A stretch of DNA of 64,000 nt from Cytobacillus depressus (GCF_008923245.1 NZ_WBOS01000002.1:558001-622000), one strand, 5' to 3'; counted from the first letter of the stretch, positions 39,069-49,457 are shown. Numbers and translations are program-made. Notes: generated by a model not told the origin, from the letters alone.

Positions 39069-39117
39069 ATAACTGTGTCTTTTGTCCAATGGCAAAAGAT
39101 GCAGTTATTTTTTTTTT
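39069..39117 (+). terminator. Rho-independent terminator after ymdB
   Basis: ATAACTG-GTCTTTTG pairs with CAAAAGA-CAGTTAT, followed by a run of T (longer than eight). Confidence 0.9.
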
Positions 39118-39157
39118 GCAAAAAATGCGAAAAGGAATATTTCATAATTTTGTCCAA

Positions 39158-39187
39158 GCCGGAATATGTGAATTAAGACTTGAATAT
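39158..39187 (+). promoter_or_regulatory. Putative SigH promoter for spoVS
   Basis: GCCGGAATA (39158-39166), 12-bp spacer, CTTGAATAT (39179-39187). Each half has one mismatch to the SigH pattern RnAGGAwww / RnnGAATww. spoVS is SigH-controlled in B. subtilis. Confidence 0.4.
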
Positions 39188-39292
39188 AGTAGCAATGGAA
39201 TGATCTATACCTGATATGTTCATTTCCAGACTATTCATAAGGTGATTATTGGTCATGAACATGCGGGAGGGGAAAACAAGGAGGAGCTAGGA

Positions 39293-39553
39293 ATGGAAAT
39301 ATTAAAAGTTTCAGCAAAATCTAATCCCAATTCTGTAGCAGGTGCGCTTGCAGGTGTTCTGCGTGAAAGAGGCGGCGCTGAGATCCAAGCGATTGGTGCC
39401 GGTGCACTAAACCAGGCGGTAAAAGCAGTAGCTATCGCAAGAGGATTTGTCGCGCCTAGCGGAGTGGATTTGATTTGTATCCCGGCATTCACAGATATTA
39501 AAATTGATGGAGAAGAGCGGACAGCAATAAAACTTATTGTTGAGCCGAGGTAG
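39293..39553 (+). CDS. spoVS: Stage V sporulation protein S
   Basis: An 86-residue, extremely conserved Alba-like protein (MEILKVSAKSNPNSVAGALA ... ERTAIKLIVEPR) needed for progression past stage V and affecting septation. I start at ATG 39293 with AAGGAGGAGC upstream; the longer in-frame start at 39242 would add 17 residues not found in SpoVS. A structured repeat follows directly. Confidence 0.97.
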   Translation: MEILKVSAKSNPNSVAGALAGVLRERGGAEIQAIGAGALNQAVKAVAIARGFVAPSGVDLICIPAFTDIKIDGEERTAIKLIVEPR

Positions 39554-39557
39554 AACG

Positions 39558-39650
39558 AAAAGCGGAAGCGGCCAAAGCGAGGAACATCGACTAAAAGCCG
39601 CCACGTCCTGTGGCGAATGTCGATGTCAGCACTTCCTGTGCAAGTCCAAG
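39558..39650. repeat. Structured intergenic repeat with GTCCT-loop hairpins (copy 2)
   Basis: Shares architecture with the element at 26883-27055: GCCAC-gtcct-GTGGC (39599-39613), enclosed by ACATCGAC/GTCGATGT, then GCAC-ttcct-GTGC. The stems differ in sequence from copy 1 but still pair, while the loop is kept. The rest of the 39554-39968 gap holds a terminator, a near-consensus cre-like site at 39830-39844 (TTGAAAGCGTTTAGT, one mismatch) and no ORF that I can support. Confidence 0.7.
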
Positions 39651-39667
39651 AAAAACAAACGAAGAAA

Positions 39668-39700
39668 GACCTGTTGCTAATTAGCAAACAGGTCCTTTTT
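39668..39700 (+). terminator. Rho-independent terminator after spoVS
   Basis: GACCTGTT-TGCTAA pairs with TTAGCA-AACAGGTC, followed by CTTTTT. Confidence 0.88.
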
Positions 39701-39968
39701 GTGTGTAGACTATCTACAAATGTGAAATTTCCATAACTATTTATTATATTGATTAAAAAACTAAAATATTCAAATTTCAACCAATAATTGGTGTGAAAGG
39801 GTTGCTTTTTTATGAAACTAGGTCTAGAATTGAAAGCGTTTAGTACCTTATCAAAATCAAGTAAAAACTGCTAAAATAACGGTGAAAAGTATTGAGATTG
39901 ATTGAGTACTAATCTTTTAAAAAAATTCGTTTTTATACTTTTTTAATGTAACCAAAGGGGTGTAAGAC

Positions 39969-41705
39969 ATGATCAATCAACTTTCGTGGAAAGTTGGAGG
40001 GCAACAAGGGGAAGGTATTGAGAGTACGGGAGAAATATTCTCAGTCGCATTAAATCGTTTAGGCTACTATTTGTATGGATATCGCCATTTTTCTTCGCGA
40101 ATTAAAGGCGGTCATACAAACAATAAGATTCGCGTAAGTACTACTCAAGTAAGGTCTATTTCAGATGATCTTGATATTTTGGTTGCATTTGACCAAGAAA
40201 CAATCGATTTAAACTACAAAGAACTTCATGATAAAGGCGTCATCATTGCTGATGCAAAATTCAAACCTGTTAAACCTGAAGATACGAATGCCGCAATGTA
40301 CGCAGTTCCATTTACTGAACTGGCAACGGAACTTGGAACATCCCTAATGAAAAACATGGTTGCGGTTGGTGCAACTTGCGCAGTACTGAACTTAGATATT
40401 AACGTATTTGAAGAAGTAGTTCAAGAGATTTTTGGACGAAAAGGTCAACAAGTTGTTGATAAAAATATGGAAGCCATTAAAGCTGGCTTTGATTTTATGA
40501 AAGAAAATCTAGAGGGTACAACAGAATTGATGGAGCTTGAAAAGGCTGATGGCAAGAAACGTTTATTCATGATTGGAAACGATGCCATAGCTTTAGGTGC
40601 ACTTGCTGCCGGTTGCCGATTCATGGCAGCTTATCCGATCACTCCAGCTTCAGAAATTATGGAATATTTAATTAAAAAGCTTCCACCACTTGGCGGGGCT
40701 GTGATCCAAACAGAAGATGAAATTGCTGCTGTTACAATGGCGATTGGCGCTAACTATGGCGGTGTTCGTGCTTTAACTGCGTCTGCAGGTCCAGGACTAG
40801 CTCTAAAGATGGAAGCAATTGGGCTAGCTGGAATGACTGAAACGCCGTTAGTCATTGTTGATACACAACGTGGAGGTCCGTCTACAGGTCTACCAACTAA
40901 ACAAGAACAATCTGACTTAATGGCGATGATTTATGGAACTCATGGAGAAATTCCAAAGATCGTCATGGCGCCAAGTACTGTTCAAGAAGCATTCTATGAT
41001 ACAGCAGAAGCATTTAACCTTGCTGAAGAATACCAATGTCCAGTTATCGTCCTATCTGACCTTCAATTATCATTAGGAAAGCAAACAGTGGAACCGCTTG
41101 AATTTGATAAAGTTGAAGTGCGCCGCGGTAACCTGCAAACTGGGGAATTACCAGAATTGGACGGTAAAAATTACTTTAAGCGCTATGAATTAACGGAAAA
41201 TGGCGTTTCACCACGCGTCATTCCTGGCATGAAGCATGGTATTCACCATGTGACTGGTGTAGAGCACGATGAAACTGGGAAGCCATCTGAATCTGCCGTA
41301 AATCGTAAAGCACAAATGGATAAACGCTTCCGTAAAATTGAAAACATCAAATTTAATACACCTGTTCATATAAATGCTCCTCATGAGGAAGCAGACCTAT
41401 TAATTGTCGGCTTTAACTCAACACGCGGAGTGATTGAAGAAGCAATGGGACGTCTTGAAAAGGATGGTTTAAAAGTAAATCATGCACAAATTCGTTTGAT
41501 TCATCCGTTCCCAACTGATGAAGTACTGCCGCTCGTAAAATCTGCTAAAAAGATCGCTGTTGTTGAAAACAACGCTACTGGGCAATTGGCAAATATTATG
41601 AAGATGAACGTCGGACACGCAGATAAAATTCACAAAATGTTAAAATACGACGGAAATCCATTCTTGCCACATGAAATTCAGACAAATTGCAAGGAGTTGT
41701 TCTAA
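39969..41705 (+). CDS. korA: 2-oxoacid:ferredoxin oxidoreductase, fused gamma/alpha subunit
   Basis: A 578-residue subunit of a CoA-acylating 2-oxoacid (probably 2-oxoglutarate) oxidoreductase. The N-terminal gamma domain (about residues 10-180, GGQQGEGIESTGEIF) is fused to the alpha pyrimidine-binding domain (GCRFMAAYPITPASEIME; TASAGPGLALKMEAIG) and a C-terminal transketolase-like domain. It works with KorB encoded immediately downstream (adjacent codons), using TPP and an iron-sulfur cluster. The substrate is inferred from family. B. subtilis 168 has tdh-kbl at this place instead, as I recall. Confidence 0.9.
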   Translation: MINQLSWKVGGQQGEGIESTGEIFSVALNRLGYYLYGYRHFSSRIKGGHTNNKIRVSTTQVRSISDDLDILVAFDQETIDLNYKELHDKGVIIADAKFKPVKPEDTNAAMYAVPFTELATELGTSLMKNMVAVGATCAVLNLDINVFEEVVQEIFGRKGQQVVDKNMEAIKAGFDFMKENLEGTTELMELEKADGKKRLFMIGNDAIALGALAAGCRFMAAYPITPASEIMEYLIKKLPPLGGAVIQTEDEIAAVTMAIGANYGGVRALTASAGPGLALKMEAIGLAGMTETPLVIVDTQRGGPSTGLPTKQEQSDLMAMIYGTHGEIPKIVMAPSTVQEAFYDTAEAFNLAEEYQCPVIVLSDLQLSLGKQTVEPLEFDKVEVRRGNLQTGELPELDGKNYFKRYELTENGVSPRVIPGMKHGIHHVTGVEHDETGKPSESAVNRKAQMDKRFRKIENIKFNTPVHINAPHEEADLLIVGFNSTRGVIEEAMGRLEKDGLKVNHAQIRLIHPFPTDEVLPLVKSAKKIAVVENNATGQLANIMKMNVGHADKIHKMLKYDGNPFLPHEIQTNCKELF

Positions 41706-42572
<867 letters not shown>

Positions 42573-42580
42573 GCTTCTAA

Positions 42581-42608
42581 GGAACCCAATTTTGGGTTTC
42601 TTTTTTTG
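42581..42608 (+). terminator. Rho-independent terminator after korB
   Basis: GGAACCCAA pairs with TTGGGTTTC, followed by seven T. Confidence 0.88.
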
Positions 42609-42770
42609 GAAAAAAAGTGATTGAAATCACATCAAAAAAGTAGTCTTTATATATGATTAGTAATTGCAGAACCAAAATGTTTTTTACATAATAGATCTCC
42701 AAAGCTGTATGGGCTTCAAATCAGTATATCTGTTGTTTTCAAACTCTAAAAGCATTATACTATACTAATG

Positions 42771-42791
42771 TGTATAGATTTATTCTATACA
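42771..42791. promoter_or_regulatory. Inverted repeat before miaB
   Basis: TGTATAGA-TTTAT-TCTATACA, perfect 8-bp arms around 5 bp, shortly after a TATACT -10-like box. It could be an operator or a 5'UTR hairpin of the miaB-ricA unit. The rest of the 296-bp gap is AT-rich and without a gene. Confidence 0.4.
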
Positions 42792-42868
42792 TTGAAAAAG
42801 CTTTTTAATAAAAATAATCACATGAAAATGAAATTCTTAAACCCAGTTATTTAGAAAGGGGATTATAT

Positions 42869-44413
42869 ATGAACGAAAAACAAAGACTTGAAGGACAACA
42901 AGTAGTCACAGCCAATCCAACGGACAAAAAATCCGAAAAGGATTACAGTAAATATTTTGAAACAGTTTTCACGCCGCCATCATTAAAGGATGCGAAAAAA
43001 CGTGGAAAAGAAGAAGTTAAATACCATAATGACTTTAATATTCCGGAAGAATTCCTTGGTATGGGGAAAGGCCGTAAGTTCTATATCCGCACATACGGCT
43101 GCCAAATGAATGAACACGATACAGAAGTTATGGCTGGAATTTTTATGGGGCTTGGATATGAACCGACCGATACAGTAGATGATGCAAACGTCATTTTATT
43201 AAACACATGTGCCATTCGAGAAAATGCAGAGAATAAAGTATTTGGCGAGCTTGGACATTTAAAGCACTTAAAAAAGGAAAAGCCAGATCTTCTTTTAGGT
43301 GTTTGCGGCTGTATGTCTCAAGAGGAATCTGTCGTTAATAAAATCTTGAAAACTTATACACAAGTTGACATGATTTTTGGAACTCATAATATTCATCGCC
43401 TGCCTAATATTTTGCAGGAAGCTTATATGTCAAAAGAAATGGTCATTGAAGTATGGTCTAAAGAGGGAGATGTTATTGAAAATCTTCCAAAAGTACGCCA
43501 AGGCAAAATTAAAGCATGGGTTAATATTATGTACGGCTGTGATAAGTTCTGTACGTACTGCATCGTCCCTTATACAAGAGGGAAGGAGCGCAGCCGCCGG
43601 CCAGAAGAGATTATTCATGAGGTAAGACAATTAGCGGCTCAAGGCTATAAGGAAGTTACCCTGCTAGGACAAAATGTTAATGCATATGGAAAAGACTTTG
43701 AAGATATTAAATATGGTTTAGGCGATCTAATGGATGAGATTCGTAAAATTGATATTCCGCGTGTCCGTTTCACGACAAGCCATCCACGTGATTTTGATGA
43801 TTATCTAATCGATGTGCTTGCAAAAGGCGGAAATCTTTTAGAGCATATTCACTTACCTGTTCAATCAGGTTCAACAGAAGTGTTGAAAATTATGGCTCGT
43901 AAATACACGAGAGAACAATATTTAGAGCTTGTACGAAAAATTAAAGCTGCCATCCCTAATGCAACCTTCACAACGGATATTATTGTTGGTTATCCGAATG
44001 AAACGGAAGAACAGTTCCAAGAGACGCTATCATTATATCGTGAAGTTGGATATGAAGCAGCCTATACATTTATATATTCTCCACGTGAGGGCACACCGGC
44101 AGCTAAGATGCAAGATAATGTACCGATGGAAGTCAAAAAAGAACGTTTACAGCGACTAAATGCAGTTGTTAACGAATTTTCTGCTGAAGCAATGAAGAAG
44201 TATCACGGCCAAACGGTTGAAGTATTAGTAGAAGGCGAAAGTAAGAATAATCCGGATGTGTTAGCGGGCTATACTAGAAAAAATAAGCTTGTTAACTTTA
44301 TCGGTCCAAAAGCTGCCATTGGTCAAATTGTAAAAGTAAAAATCACAGATGCTAAAACTTGGTCATTAAACGGAGAAATGGTTGAAGAACTAGATGCGGT
44401 AGAGGTGGAGTAA
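42869..44413 (+). CDS. miaB: tRNA-2-methylthio-N6-dimethylallyladenosine synthase MiaB
   Basis: A radical SAM methylthiotransferase acting on ms2i6A37 of tRNAs. The 514-residue protein has an N-terminal extension of about 65 residues, the UPF0004 domain with three cluster cysteines ([27 protein letters not shown]), the radical SAM motif [13 protein letters not shown], and a C-terminal TRAM domain. RBS GAAAGGGG. It is followed closely by ricA. Confidence 0.96.
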   Translation: MNEKQRLEGQQVVTANPTDKKSEKDYSKYFETVFTPPSLKDAKKRGKEEVKYHNDFNIPEEFLGMGKGRKFYIRTYGCQMNEHDTEVMAGIFMGLGYEPTDTVDDANVILLNTCAIRENAENKVFGELGHLKHLKKEKPDLLLGVCGCMSQEESVVNKILKTYTQVDMIFGTHNIHRLPNILQEAYMSKEMVIEVWSKEGDVIENLPKVRQGKIKAWVNIMYGCDKFCTYCIVPYTRGKERSRRPEEIIHEVRQLAAQGYKEVTLLGQNVNAYGKDFEDIKYGLGDLMDEIRKIDIPRVRFTTSHPRDFDDYLIDVLAKGGNLLEHIHLPVQSGSTEVLKIMARKYTREQYLELVRKIKAAIPNATFTTDIIVGYPNETEEQFQETLSLYREVGYEAAYTFIYSPREGTPAAKMQDNVPMEVKKERLQRLNAVVNEFSAEAMKKYHGQTVEVLVEGESKNNPDVLAGYTRKNKLVNFIGPKAAIGQIVKVKITDAKTWSLNGEMVEELDAVEVE

Positions 44414-44414
44414 G

Positions 44415-44843
44415 ATGGTGAAGTATACGAAGGATGATATTGTTGCCCGTGCAAAAGAGCTTGCACAAATGATTGCTGAGACAGAAGAGGTTGCCTTTTT
44501 TAAAAGTGCTGAAGCGCAAATTCATGATAATGAAAAAGTAAGTGCAACAATTACTAATATTAAAGGTCTGCAAAAGCAAGCTGTTAATTTACAGCACTTT
44601 GGAAAAAAAGAGGCATTAAAAAAGACTGAAGATAAAATTGAATCACTGCAAAACGAATTAGATGAAATTCCGGTCGTTCAGGAATTTAAGCAATCACAAA
44701 TCGAAGTCAATGAACTGCTTCAAATAGTGGCATCCGTTATCTCGAATACAGTCACAGATGAAATCATCACCTCTACAGGCGGAGATCTTCTAAGTGGGGA
44801 AACAGGTGCAAAAGTTAATAAGAGCAGCTGTTCCCATCATTAA
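44415..44843 (+). CDS. ricA: RicA (YmcA), RNase Y regulator
   Basis: A 142-residue helical protein, part of the RicA-RicF-RicT complex that steers RNase Y cleavage and is needed for sporulation, competence and biofilm formation. The middle is helical and charged; the C-terminus ends in CSHH, consistent with metal/cluster binding by the complex. It begins 1 bp after the miaB stop, so the two are coupled. Confidence 0.92.
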   Translation: MVKYTKDDIVARAKELAQMIAETEEVAFFKSAEAQIHDNEKVSATITNIKGLQKQAVNLQHFGKKEALKKTEDKIESLQNELDEIPVVQEFKQSQIEVNELLQIVASVISNTVTDEIITSTGGDLLSGETGAKVNKSSCSHH

Positions 44844-44855
44844 TTAAAAAATCCA

Positions 44856-44898
44856 ACCCCCTTATTTGAATGGTTTACTCAAATAGGGGGTTTTTTAT
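44856..44898 (+). terminator. Rho-independent terminator after ricA
   Basis: AACCCCCTTATTTGA pairs with TCAAATAGGGGGTT, followed by TTTT. Confidence 0.92.
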
Positions 44899-45013
44899 TG
44901 TTCAGGTTGAGCGCTTGGGCGGCTGTTTTCATACATCGTGGGCACACTCATTCGAAAAAAGCATACTATGAATTATGCTAATACATTTACCTAACATTCA
45001 TCAATAAATATCG

Positions 45014-45042
45014 CACACTAGTCTAATATCCCGCATAGGATG
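45014..45042 (+). promoter_or_regulatory. Putative SigK promoter for cotE
   Basis: CACA (45014-45017), 16-bp spacer, CATAGGATG (45034-45042), 32 bp before cotE. It has the same -10 string and spacing as the site before dpaA. A second possible mother-cell (SigE-like) -10, CATACTAT, lies at 44962-44969 without a convincing -35. Confidence 0.45.
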
Positions 45043-45073
45043 AAATGAAAATGAAGGAGGAGGTTCGCTCGCA

Positions 45074-45625
45074 ATGGGAGAATACAGAGAGATAATAACC
45101 AAGGCGGTCGTGGCGAAAGGACGAAAGTTTACCCAGTCCAATCATACGATTAGTCCTAAACATCATCCAACTAGCATTCTTGGCTGTTGGATCATAAACC
45201 ATAAGTACGATGCGAAAAAAGTCGGGAAAACAGTCGAAATAAGTGGCTCATATGACATTAACGTTTGGTATTCCTTTGACAATAATACAAGAACTGAAGT
45301 AGTTACAGAATGTGTCGAATATAAGGATGTCATAAAGCTAAAATACCGTGATCCGGACAGTATAGATGACCACGAAGTAATTGCACGCGTACTCCAACAG
45401 CCTAACTGCTGTGAGTGTGTCATTTCACCGAATGGTAACAAAATCATCGTCCATGTAGAAAGAGAATTCCTTGTTGAAGTGATCGGAGAAACGAAGGTTT
45501 GTGTAGCTATTCATCCGGATAAAGTCGAAAGTGAAGATGATGACGAAGCATGGGGATTAGATGTCGATGATGAAGAATTTGAAGATTTAAATCCCGATTT
45601 CTTAGTTGGTGACGAAGAAGAATAA
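45074..45625 (+). CDS. cotE: Outer spore coat morphogenetic protein CotE
   Basis: A 183-residue protein that directs assembly of the outer spore coat. The start ([20 protein letters not shown]) and the acidic tail rich in Asp/Glu are characteristic. It is expressed in the mother cell; the RBS AAGGAGGAGG is strong. It ends the conserved miaB-ricA-cotE run; mutS would follow directly in B. subtilis. Confidence 0.96.
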   Translation: MGEYREIITKAVVAKGRKFTQSNHTISPKHHPTSILGCWIINHKYDAKKVGKTVEISGSYDINVWYSFDNNTRTEVVTECVEYKDVIKLKYRDPDSIDDHEVIARVLQQPNCCECVISPNGNKIIVHVEREFLVEVIGETKVCVAIHPDKVESEDDDEAWGLDVDDEEFEDLNPDFLVGDEEE

Positions 45626-45630
45626 TAATT

Positions 45631-45660
45631 AACTAGGAGGTTTTGCTTCCTAGTTTTTCT
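45631..45660 (+). terminator. Rho-independent terminator after cotE
   Basis: AACTAGGA-G pairs with C-TCCTAGTT, followed by TTTCTTTT. Confidence 0.82.
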
Positions 45661-45741
45661 TTTGTTAAAAAATATATTTTTAAATCTTTGAACTTGTTAT
45701 ATAATATAAATAATTTATCGTGGCTGAAGGAGGAATAATCA

Positions 45742-46371
45742 TTGGAAAACTATTGGATTTTTGTCGTGATGTGCATAATGTTAATCATATTGCCAGGTCC
45801 AGATACGGCTCTTGTTACGAAAAATTCCATCTCGAAAGGAAAAAAAGCGGGTTTGCATACGGTTTTTGGCACACTTGTTGCTCTTCTTATTCATACTTTA
45901 GCTACTGTGTTGGGGTTATCCGCTTTAATTGTTAAATCAGCTTTCTTTTTTTCGATATTAAAATACATTGGTGCAATTTACTTGATATATCTTGGTTGTA
46001 AATCAATCATGTTTATTATGAAAAAAAGACCAGTAAGTGACAATGAAAATAAGAATAAAATGCTCAAATTTGAAAAAAAATCATATTTTCTTCAGGGATT
46101 TCTATGTGATATTCTAAATCCGAAAGTGGCAGTATTCTTTCTGACGTTTTTACCACAATTTACTGGGTCTAACAGTAATGCTTTTTTAGGATTTTTAGTA
46201 TTAGGTTTAACTTATACACTTTTGACTATGATCTGGTCTATATTTTATATTTATTTAATTAATTATATTAGCGAATTTATGAAAAAGCCATCTACCTTAA
46301 AGACTGTTGAGGGGATAACCGGAGGAATACTTATTCTTTTCGGGATCAAATTAGCTTTAGAACAAAGGTAA
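45742..46371 (+). CDS. LysE/RhtB-family amino-acid exporter
   Basis: A 209-residue membrane protein with about five to six helices and the family hallmark PGPDTALVTKNSISKGKKAGL near the N-terminus (split here as PGPDTALV ... GKKAGL). RhtB-type members export threonine, homoserine or serine; the substrate here is not shown. TTG start at 45742 after GAAGGAGGAATA. It is monocistronic, first gene of the cotE-mutS island, and its neighbours act on serine and glycine. Confidence 0.85.
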   Translation: MENYWIFVVMCIMLIILPGPDTALVTKNSISKGKKAGLHTVFGTLVALLIHTLATVLGLSALIVKSAFFFSILKYIGAIYLIYLGCKSIMFIMKKRPVSDNENKNKMLKFEKKSYFLQGFLCDILNPKVAVFFLTFLPQFTGSNSNAFLGFLVLGLTYTLLTMIWSIFYIYLINYISEFMKKPSTLKTVEGITGGILILFGIKLALEQR

Positions 46372-46503
46372 GTAGTACAAACACTAGTGATTTTTCTAAG
46401 AAACTACTTAATTTGTATTTTCAAATATTTGAATTTATTTATACACTTTATACAGGAGCAAATCTTCTTTTCGATAGAATAGAAAAATAATAATATAAAC
46501 TTA

Positions 46504-46542
46504 AAAGCTATGCATTTCTATTAGAGATGCATAGCTTTTTTC
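46504..46542 (+). terminator. Rho-independent terminator after the LysE-type gene
   Basis: AGCTATGCATTTCT pairs with AGAGATGCATAGCT, followed by TTTTTTC. Confidence 0.9.
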
Positions 46543-46664
46543 TGCTTCTTTTAATCGTTTGAAATTAAGGAAATTAATTTTTTGGCAAATTTCAACAATA
46601 ATATATTCGAATAATATTTATTCTATAAATTTTGATAATTTATTGAAATTTATAAAAATAGATA

Positions 46665-46692
46665 TTGTATGTCAGAAAACTTTATGTATAAT
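46665..46692 (+). promoter_or_regulatory. SigA promoter of the Ala/Gly symporter gene
   Basis: TTGTAT (46665-46670), 16-bp spacer, TATAAT (46687-46692), giving a leader of more than 300 nt. Operator-like repeats and a cre site lie just downstream. Confidence 0.65.
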
Positions 46693-46696
46693 AAAT

Positions 46697-46726
46697 ATTA
46701 TAGTAATTAAAAAATCATTATAGTGA
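46697..46726. promoter_or_regulatory. Putative island operator, symporter promoter
   Basis: ATTATAGTAA (46697-46706) and TCATTATAGTGA (46715-46726); the ATTATAGT cores begin exactly 20 bp apart, directly after the -10 box. The same element occurs before dsdA and serS. Confidence 0.55.
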
Positions 46727-46740
46727 TTTATCAGACTTAT

Positions 46741-46755
46741 ATGTAAGCGTTTCCT
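46741..46755 (+). promoter_or_regulatory. Catabolite-responsive element (cre)
   Basis: ATGTAAGCGTTTCCT fits the degenerate cre consensus WTGNAANCGNWNNCW at every position. It lies about 50 bp after the -10, where CcpA binding would block elongation. The 46372-47028 gap also holds two Shine-Dalgarno sequences (46787-46799, 46835-46844) with no good start codon after them. Confidence 0.65.
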
Positions 46756-47028
46756 TTCGGATTGTCTGTTGTAATTTATAAATTTAAGAAAGGAGGTGGA
46801 TTAAAACGAGATTAATTATTCTCATTTTAGAAGATTAGGAGGTGTTTTATTACGTAAAGTACACAATGATGTATTCTATATAATCCTCTTACTGTTGAAA
46901 GGAAATTATTCTTTCCTTTTAAGATTAATGAATGAATTATTTATTAGTCTAATCACTTTTGTTAGTAGAGATAAAAGATTCTAATATTAATATTTAGTAC
47001 TTTTCAAGTATTTATTAGGAGGATGTTT

Positions 47029-48480
47029 ATGGAGGATTTTATTAACAGTATTAATGGAGTTTTATGGGCAACTCCTGTTATTTATATCTTATTAGGTGTT
47101 GGATTATTATTTTCAATTTTAACCCGCTTTCTTCAGGTTAGACATTTTCCGGAAATGATTAGACTGATGTTCGACGGAAAAAGTTCGGAGGCAGGAGTAT
47201 CTTCTTTCCAAGCTTTATCAATGTCACTTGGAGGGCGAGTTGGGACAGGAAATATTGCAGGTGTTGCTACAGCAATTGCATTTGGTGGTCCCGGTGCTGT
47301 TTTTTGGATGTGTGCTATCGCTTTCTTAGGTGCATCGAGTGCTTTTATTGAATCCACATTGTCACAGATTTATAAAGTGAAAATAAATGGTGAATATAGA
47401 GGGGGGCCATCATTCTATATTGAAAAAGGGATTGGCTGGAGATGGTTTGCTGTCCTATTTGCTTTTGCCTCTATGTTAGGAATGGCCTTGCTTTCTGGTA
47501 CTCAATCAAATACTACAGTAGTAGCGATAAAAAATGCTTTTGGAATGAACCATTATCTTTCAGGCGCAATTTATGTTGGAATATTTGGTCTTATTATTTT
47601 TGGAGGAGTTAAAAGAATTGCAGGTTTCGCTCAAATTATTGTTCCATTTATGGCAATAGGCTACATCTTGATGGCTTTAGTCATGATGGTTCTAAATATT
47701 TCTGAAGTACCGGCTGTCATTACATTAATTTTCAGAAGCGCCTTTGGATTAGAACCCGCATTTGGCGGGATAGTCGGAATGGCAGTAATGTGGGGAGTAA
47801 AACGTGGAATTTTTTCTAACGAGGCTGGACAAGGTAGCGGTGCACATCCTTCAGCTGCAGCTGAAGTTTCCCATCCTGCGAAACAAGGTTTCGTTCAAGC
47901 ATTTTCGGTATATATTGATACTTTACTTGTGTGCGCTGCAACAGCGTTTATGATCTTGACTACAGGTATGTACAATACTCAAGCTACCGACGGCTCTTAC
48001 ATTGTGAATAATATAGGCGAAGTCGAAGTTGGTCCAGCGTATACACAAATTGCCATTGATAGTGTTATTCCTGGATTCGGAGCTGGATTTGTGGCTGTTG
48101 CCTTATTATTCTTCACTTTCACTACACTTGTTGCATACTATTACATTGCAGAAACAAATCTTGTCTATTTAACTCGCGGTAAAGATATGAAATGGGCTTA
48201 CCATCTATTACGGTTTATTATGATAGCTATTGCATATTATGGGGTTGTAAAATCGGCTGCATTAGCCTGGGCATTAGGGGATGTTGGAGTAGGGATCATG
48301 GTTTGGATCAACGTCATTGCAATATTAATTCTTGCCAAACCAGCATTAATCGCATTAAAAGACTATGAGCGTCAAAAGAAACTTGGGTTAGATCCAACTT
48401 TTGACCCTGTCGCATTGGGGATTAAGAATGCAGATTATTGGGAAGAAAAGATAAAAAAAGAGAAAGAGCTGGCTTCCTAA
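47029..48480 (+). CDS. Alanine/glycine:cation symporter family protein (AlsT/DagA type)
   Basis: A 483-residue sodium:amino-acid symporter with about 10-11 transmembrane helices. It has the family signatures SLGGRVGTGNIAGVATAIA and KRGIFSNEAGQGSGAHPSA. Members carry alanine, glycine, glutamine or D-alanine; D-serine or serine is possible here given the neighbours, but not shown. I start at ATG 47029 (RBS TTAGGAGG); the ATG at 47023 touches the RBS. It has a promoter with repeat operators and a cre site. Confidence 0.9.
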   Translation: MEDFINSINGVLWATPVIYILLGVGLLFSILTRFLQVRHFPEMIRLMFDGKSSEAGVSSFQALSMSLGGRVGTGNIAGVATAIAFGGPGAVFWMCAIAFLGASSAFIESTLSQIYKVKINGEYRGGPSFYIEKGIGWRWFAVLFAFASMLGMALLSGTQSNTTVVAIKNAFGMNHYLSGAIYVGIFGLIIFGGVKRIAGFAQIIVPFMAIGYILMALVMMVLNISEVPAVITLIFRSAFGLEPAFGGIVGMAVMWGVKRGIFSNEAGQGSGAHPSAAAEVSHPAKQGFVQAFSVYIDTLLVCAATAFMILTTGMYNTQATDGSYIVNNIGEVEVGPAYTQIAIDSVIPGFGAGFVAVALLFFTFTTLVAYYYIAETNLVYLTRGKDMKWAYHLLRFIMIAIAYYGVVKSAALAWALGDVGVGIMVWINVIAILILAKPALIALKDYERQKKLGLDPTFDPVALGIKNADYWEEKIKKEKELAS

Positions 48481-48623
48481 AATGATTACTTTTAATCTTT
48501 GATTGATAAAGATTAATGAAGGTAATAAAATGATTTCTTTTAAGAAAAGGGAGGCATTAACAGTCTTCCTTTTCTATATAATTTCATTAATTCGTTTAGA
48601 TTTTAATAATGAGGTTGATATAA

Positions 48624-49457
48624 ATGGAACAAGACCGATTATTGAATGTTTATAAAAATTTAGTCGAAAATTATCAAAGGCATACTAAGCTTCAAAATTG
48701 TCCAACGAGTATTGATCTAACATTAGTTCCAGATTTTGTTGATGTCTTAATAAAAACACTGTTGCCAGAATACTTCTATTCCAATCTAGACAATTCTCTT
48801 ACATTAAACAATTTGACTACTCTGCAAAGGCAAGTTAAACAATTAATGTCATATATTGATGACCCGGAATTAATTCAAGATAAATCATTTGAGATTCTTG
48901 AAAAAGTACCCGCATTACGTATAAAAGTATTAAAAGATGTGGAAGCTGCTTATCTAAAAGATCCTGCAGCAAAGAGCTATGAAGAAATAGTACTTACCTA
49001 TCCCGGAATATTTTCAATCATTGTGCATCGCATCTCTCATGAATTTTATAAAATGGGCTTTTCACTTATTGCTCGTTCGATTTCAGAACATTCTCATAGT
49101 AAAACAGGCATAGATATTCATCCAGGTGCGACAATTGGGCATAGTTTTTTTATGGACCATGGTACAGGAATTGTAATTGGTGAAACAACAGTAATTAGGA
49201 ATAATGTTACAATTTATCAAGGTGTAACACTTGGAGCATTCTCATTTGATAGAGATAAAAATGGAGAGATAATAAAAGATGGGAAACGGCGACATCCTGT
49301 TATTGAAGACAATGTTACAGTTTATGCAGGAGCCACAATATTAGGTGGAGAGACGATTGTAGGGAAAGACTCAATAGTTGGAGGAAATGTATGGCTTACA
49401 AAAAGTATCCCAGCAGGTAGTAAAGTGGTATCAGAAATTCAAAATCGAATTATTTAA
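48624..49457 (+). CDS. Serine O-acetyltransferase (SrpH/EpsC type)
   Basis: Transfers acetyl from acetyl-CoA to L-serine to give O-acetylserine, the cysteine precursor. The 277-residue protein has an alpha-helical N-terminal half of about 150 residues and a left-handed beta-helix of hexapeptide repeats (IDIHPGATIGHSFFMDHG ... VTVYAGATILGGETIVG). The catalytic His pair and GIVIGETTVI segment are visible. It is longer than CysE of B. subtilis, as in the SrpH/EpsC subgroup. No cysteine synthase lies next to it. Confidence 0.88.
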   Translation: MEQDRLLNVYKNLVENYQRHTKLQNCPTSIDLTLVPDFVDVLIKTLLPEYFYSNLDNSLTLNNLTTLQRQVKQLMSYIDDPELIQDKSFEILEKVPALRIKVLKDVEAAYLKDPAAKSYEEIVLTYPGIFSIIVHRISHEFYKMGFSLIARSISEHSHSKTGIDIHPGATIGHSFFMDHGTGIVIGETTVIRNNVTIYQGVTLGAFSFDRDKNGEIIKDGKRRHPVIEDNVTVYAGATILGGETIVGKDSIVGGNVWLTKSIPAGSKVVSEIQNRII

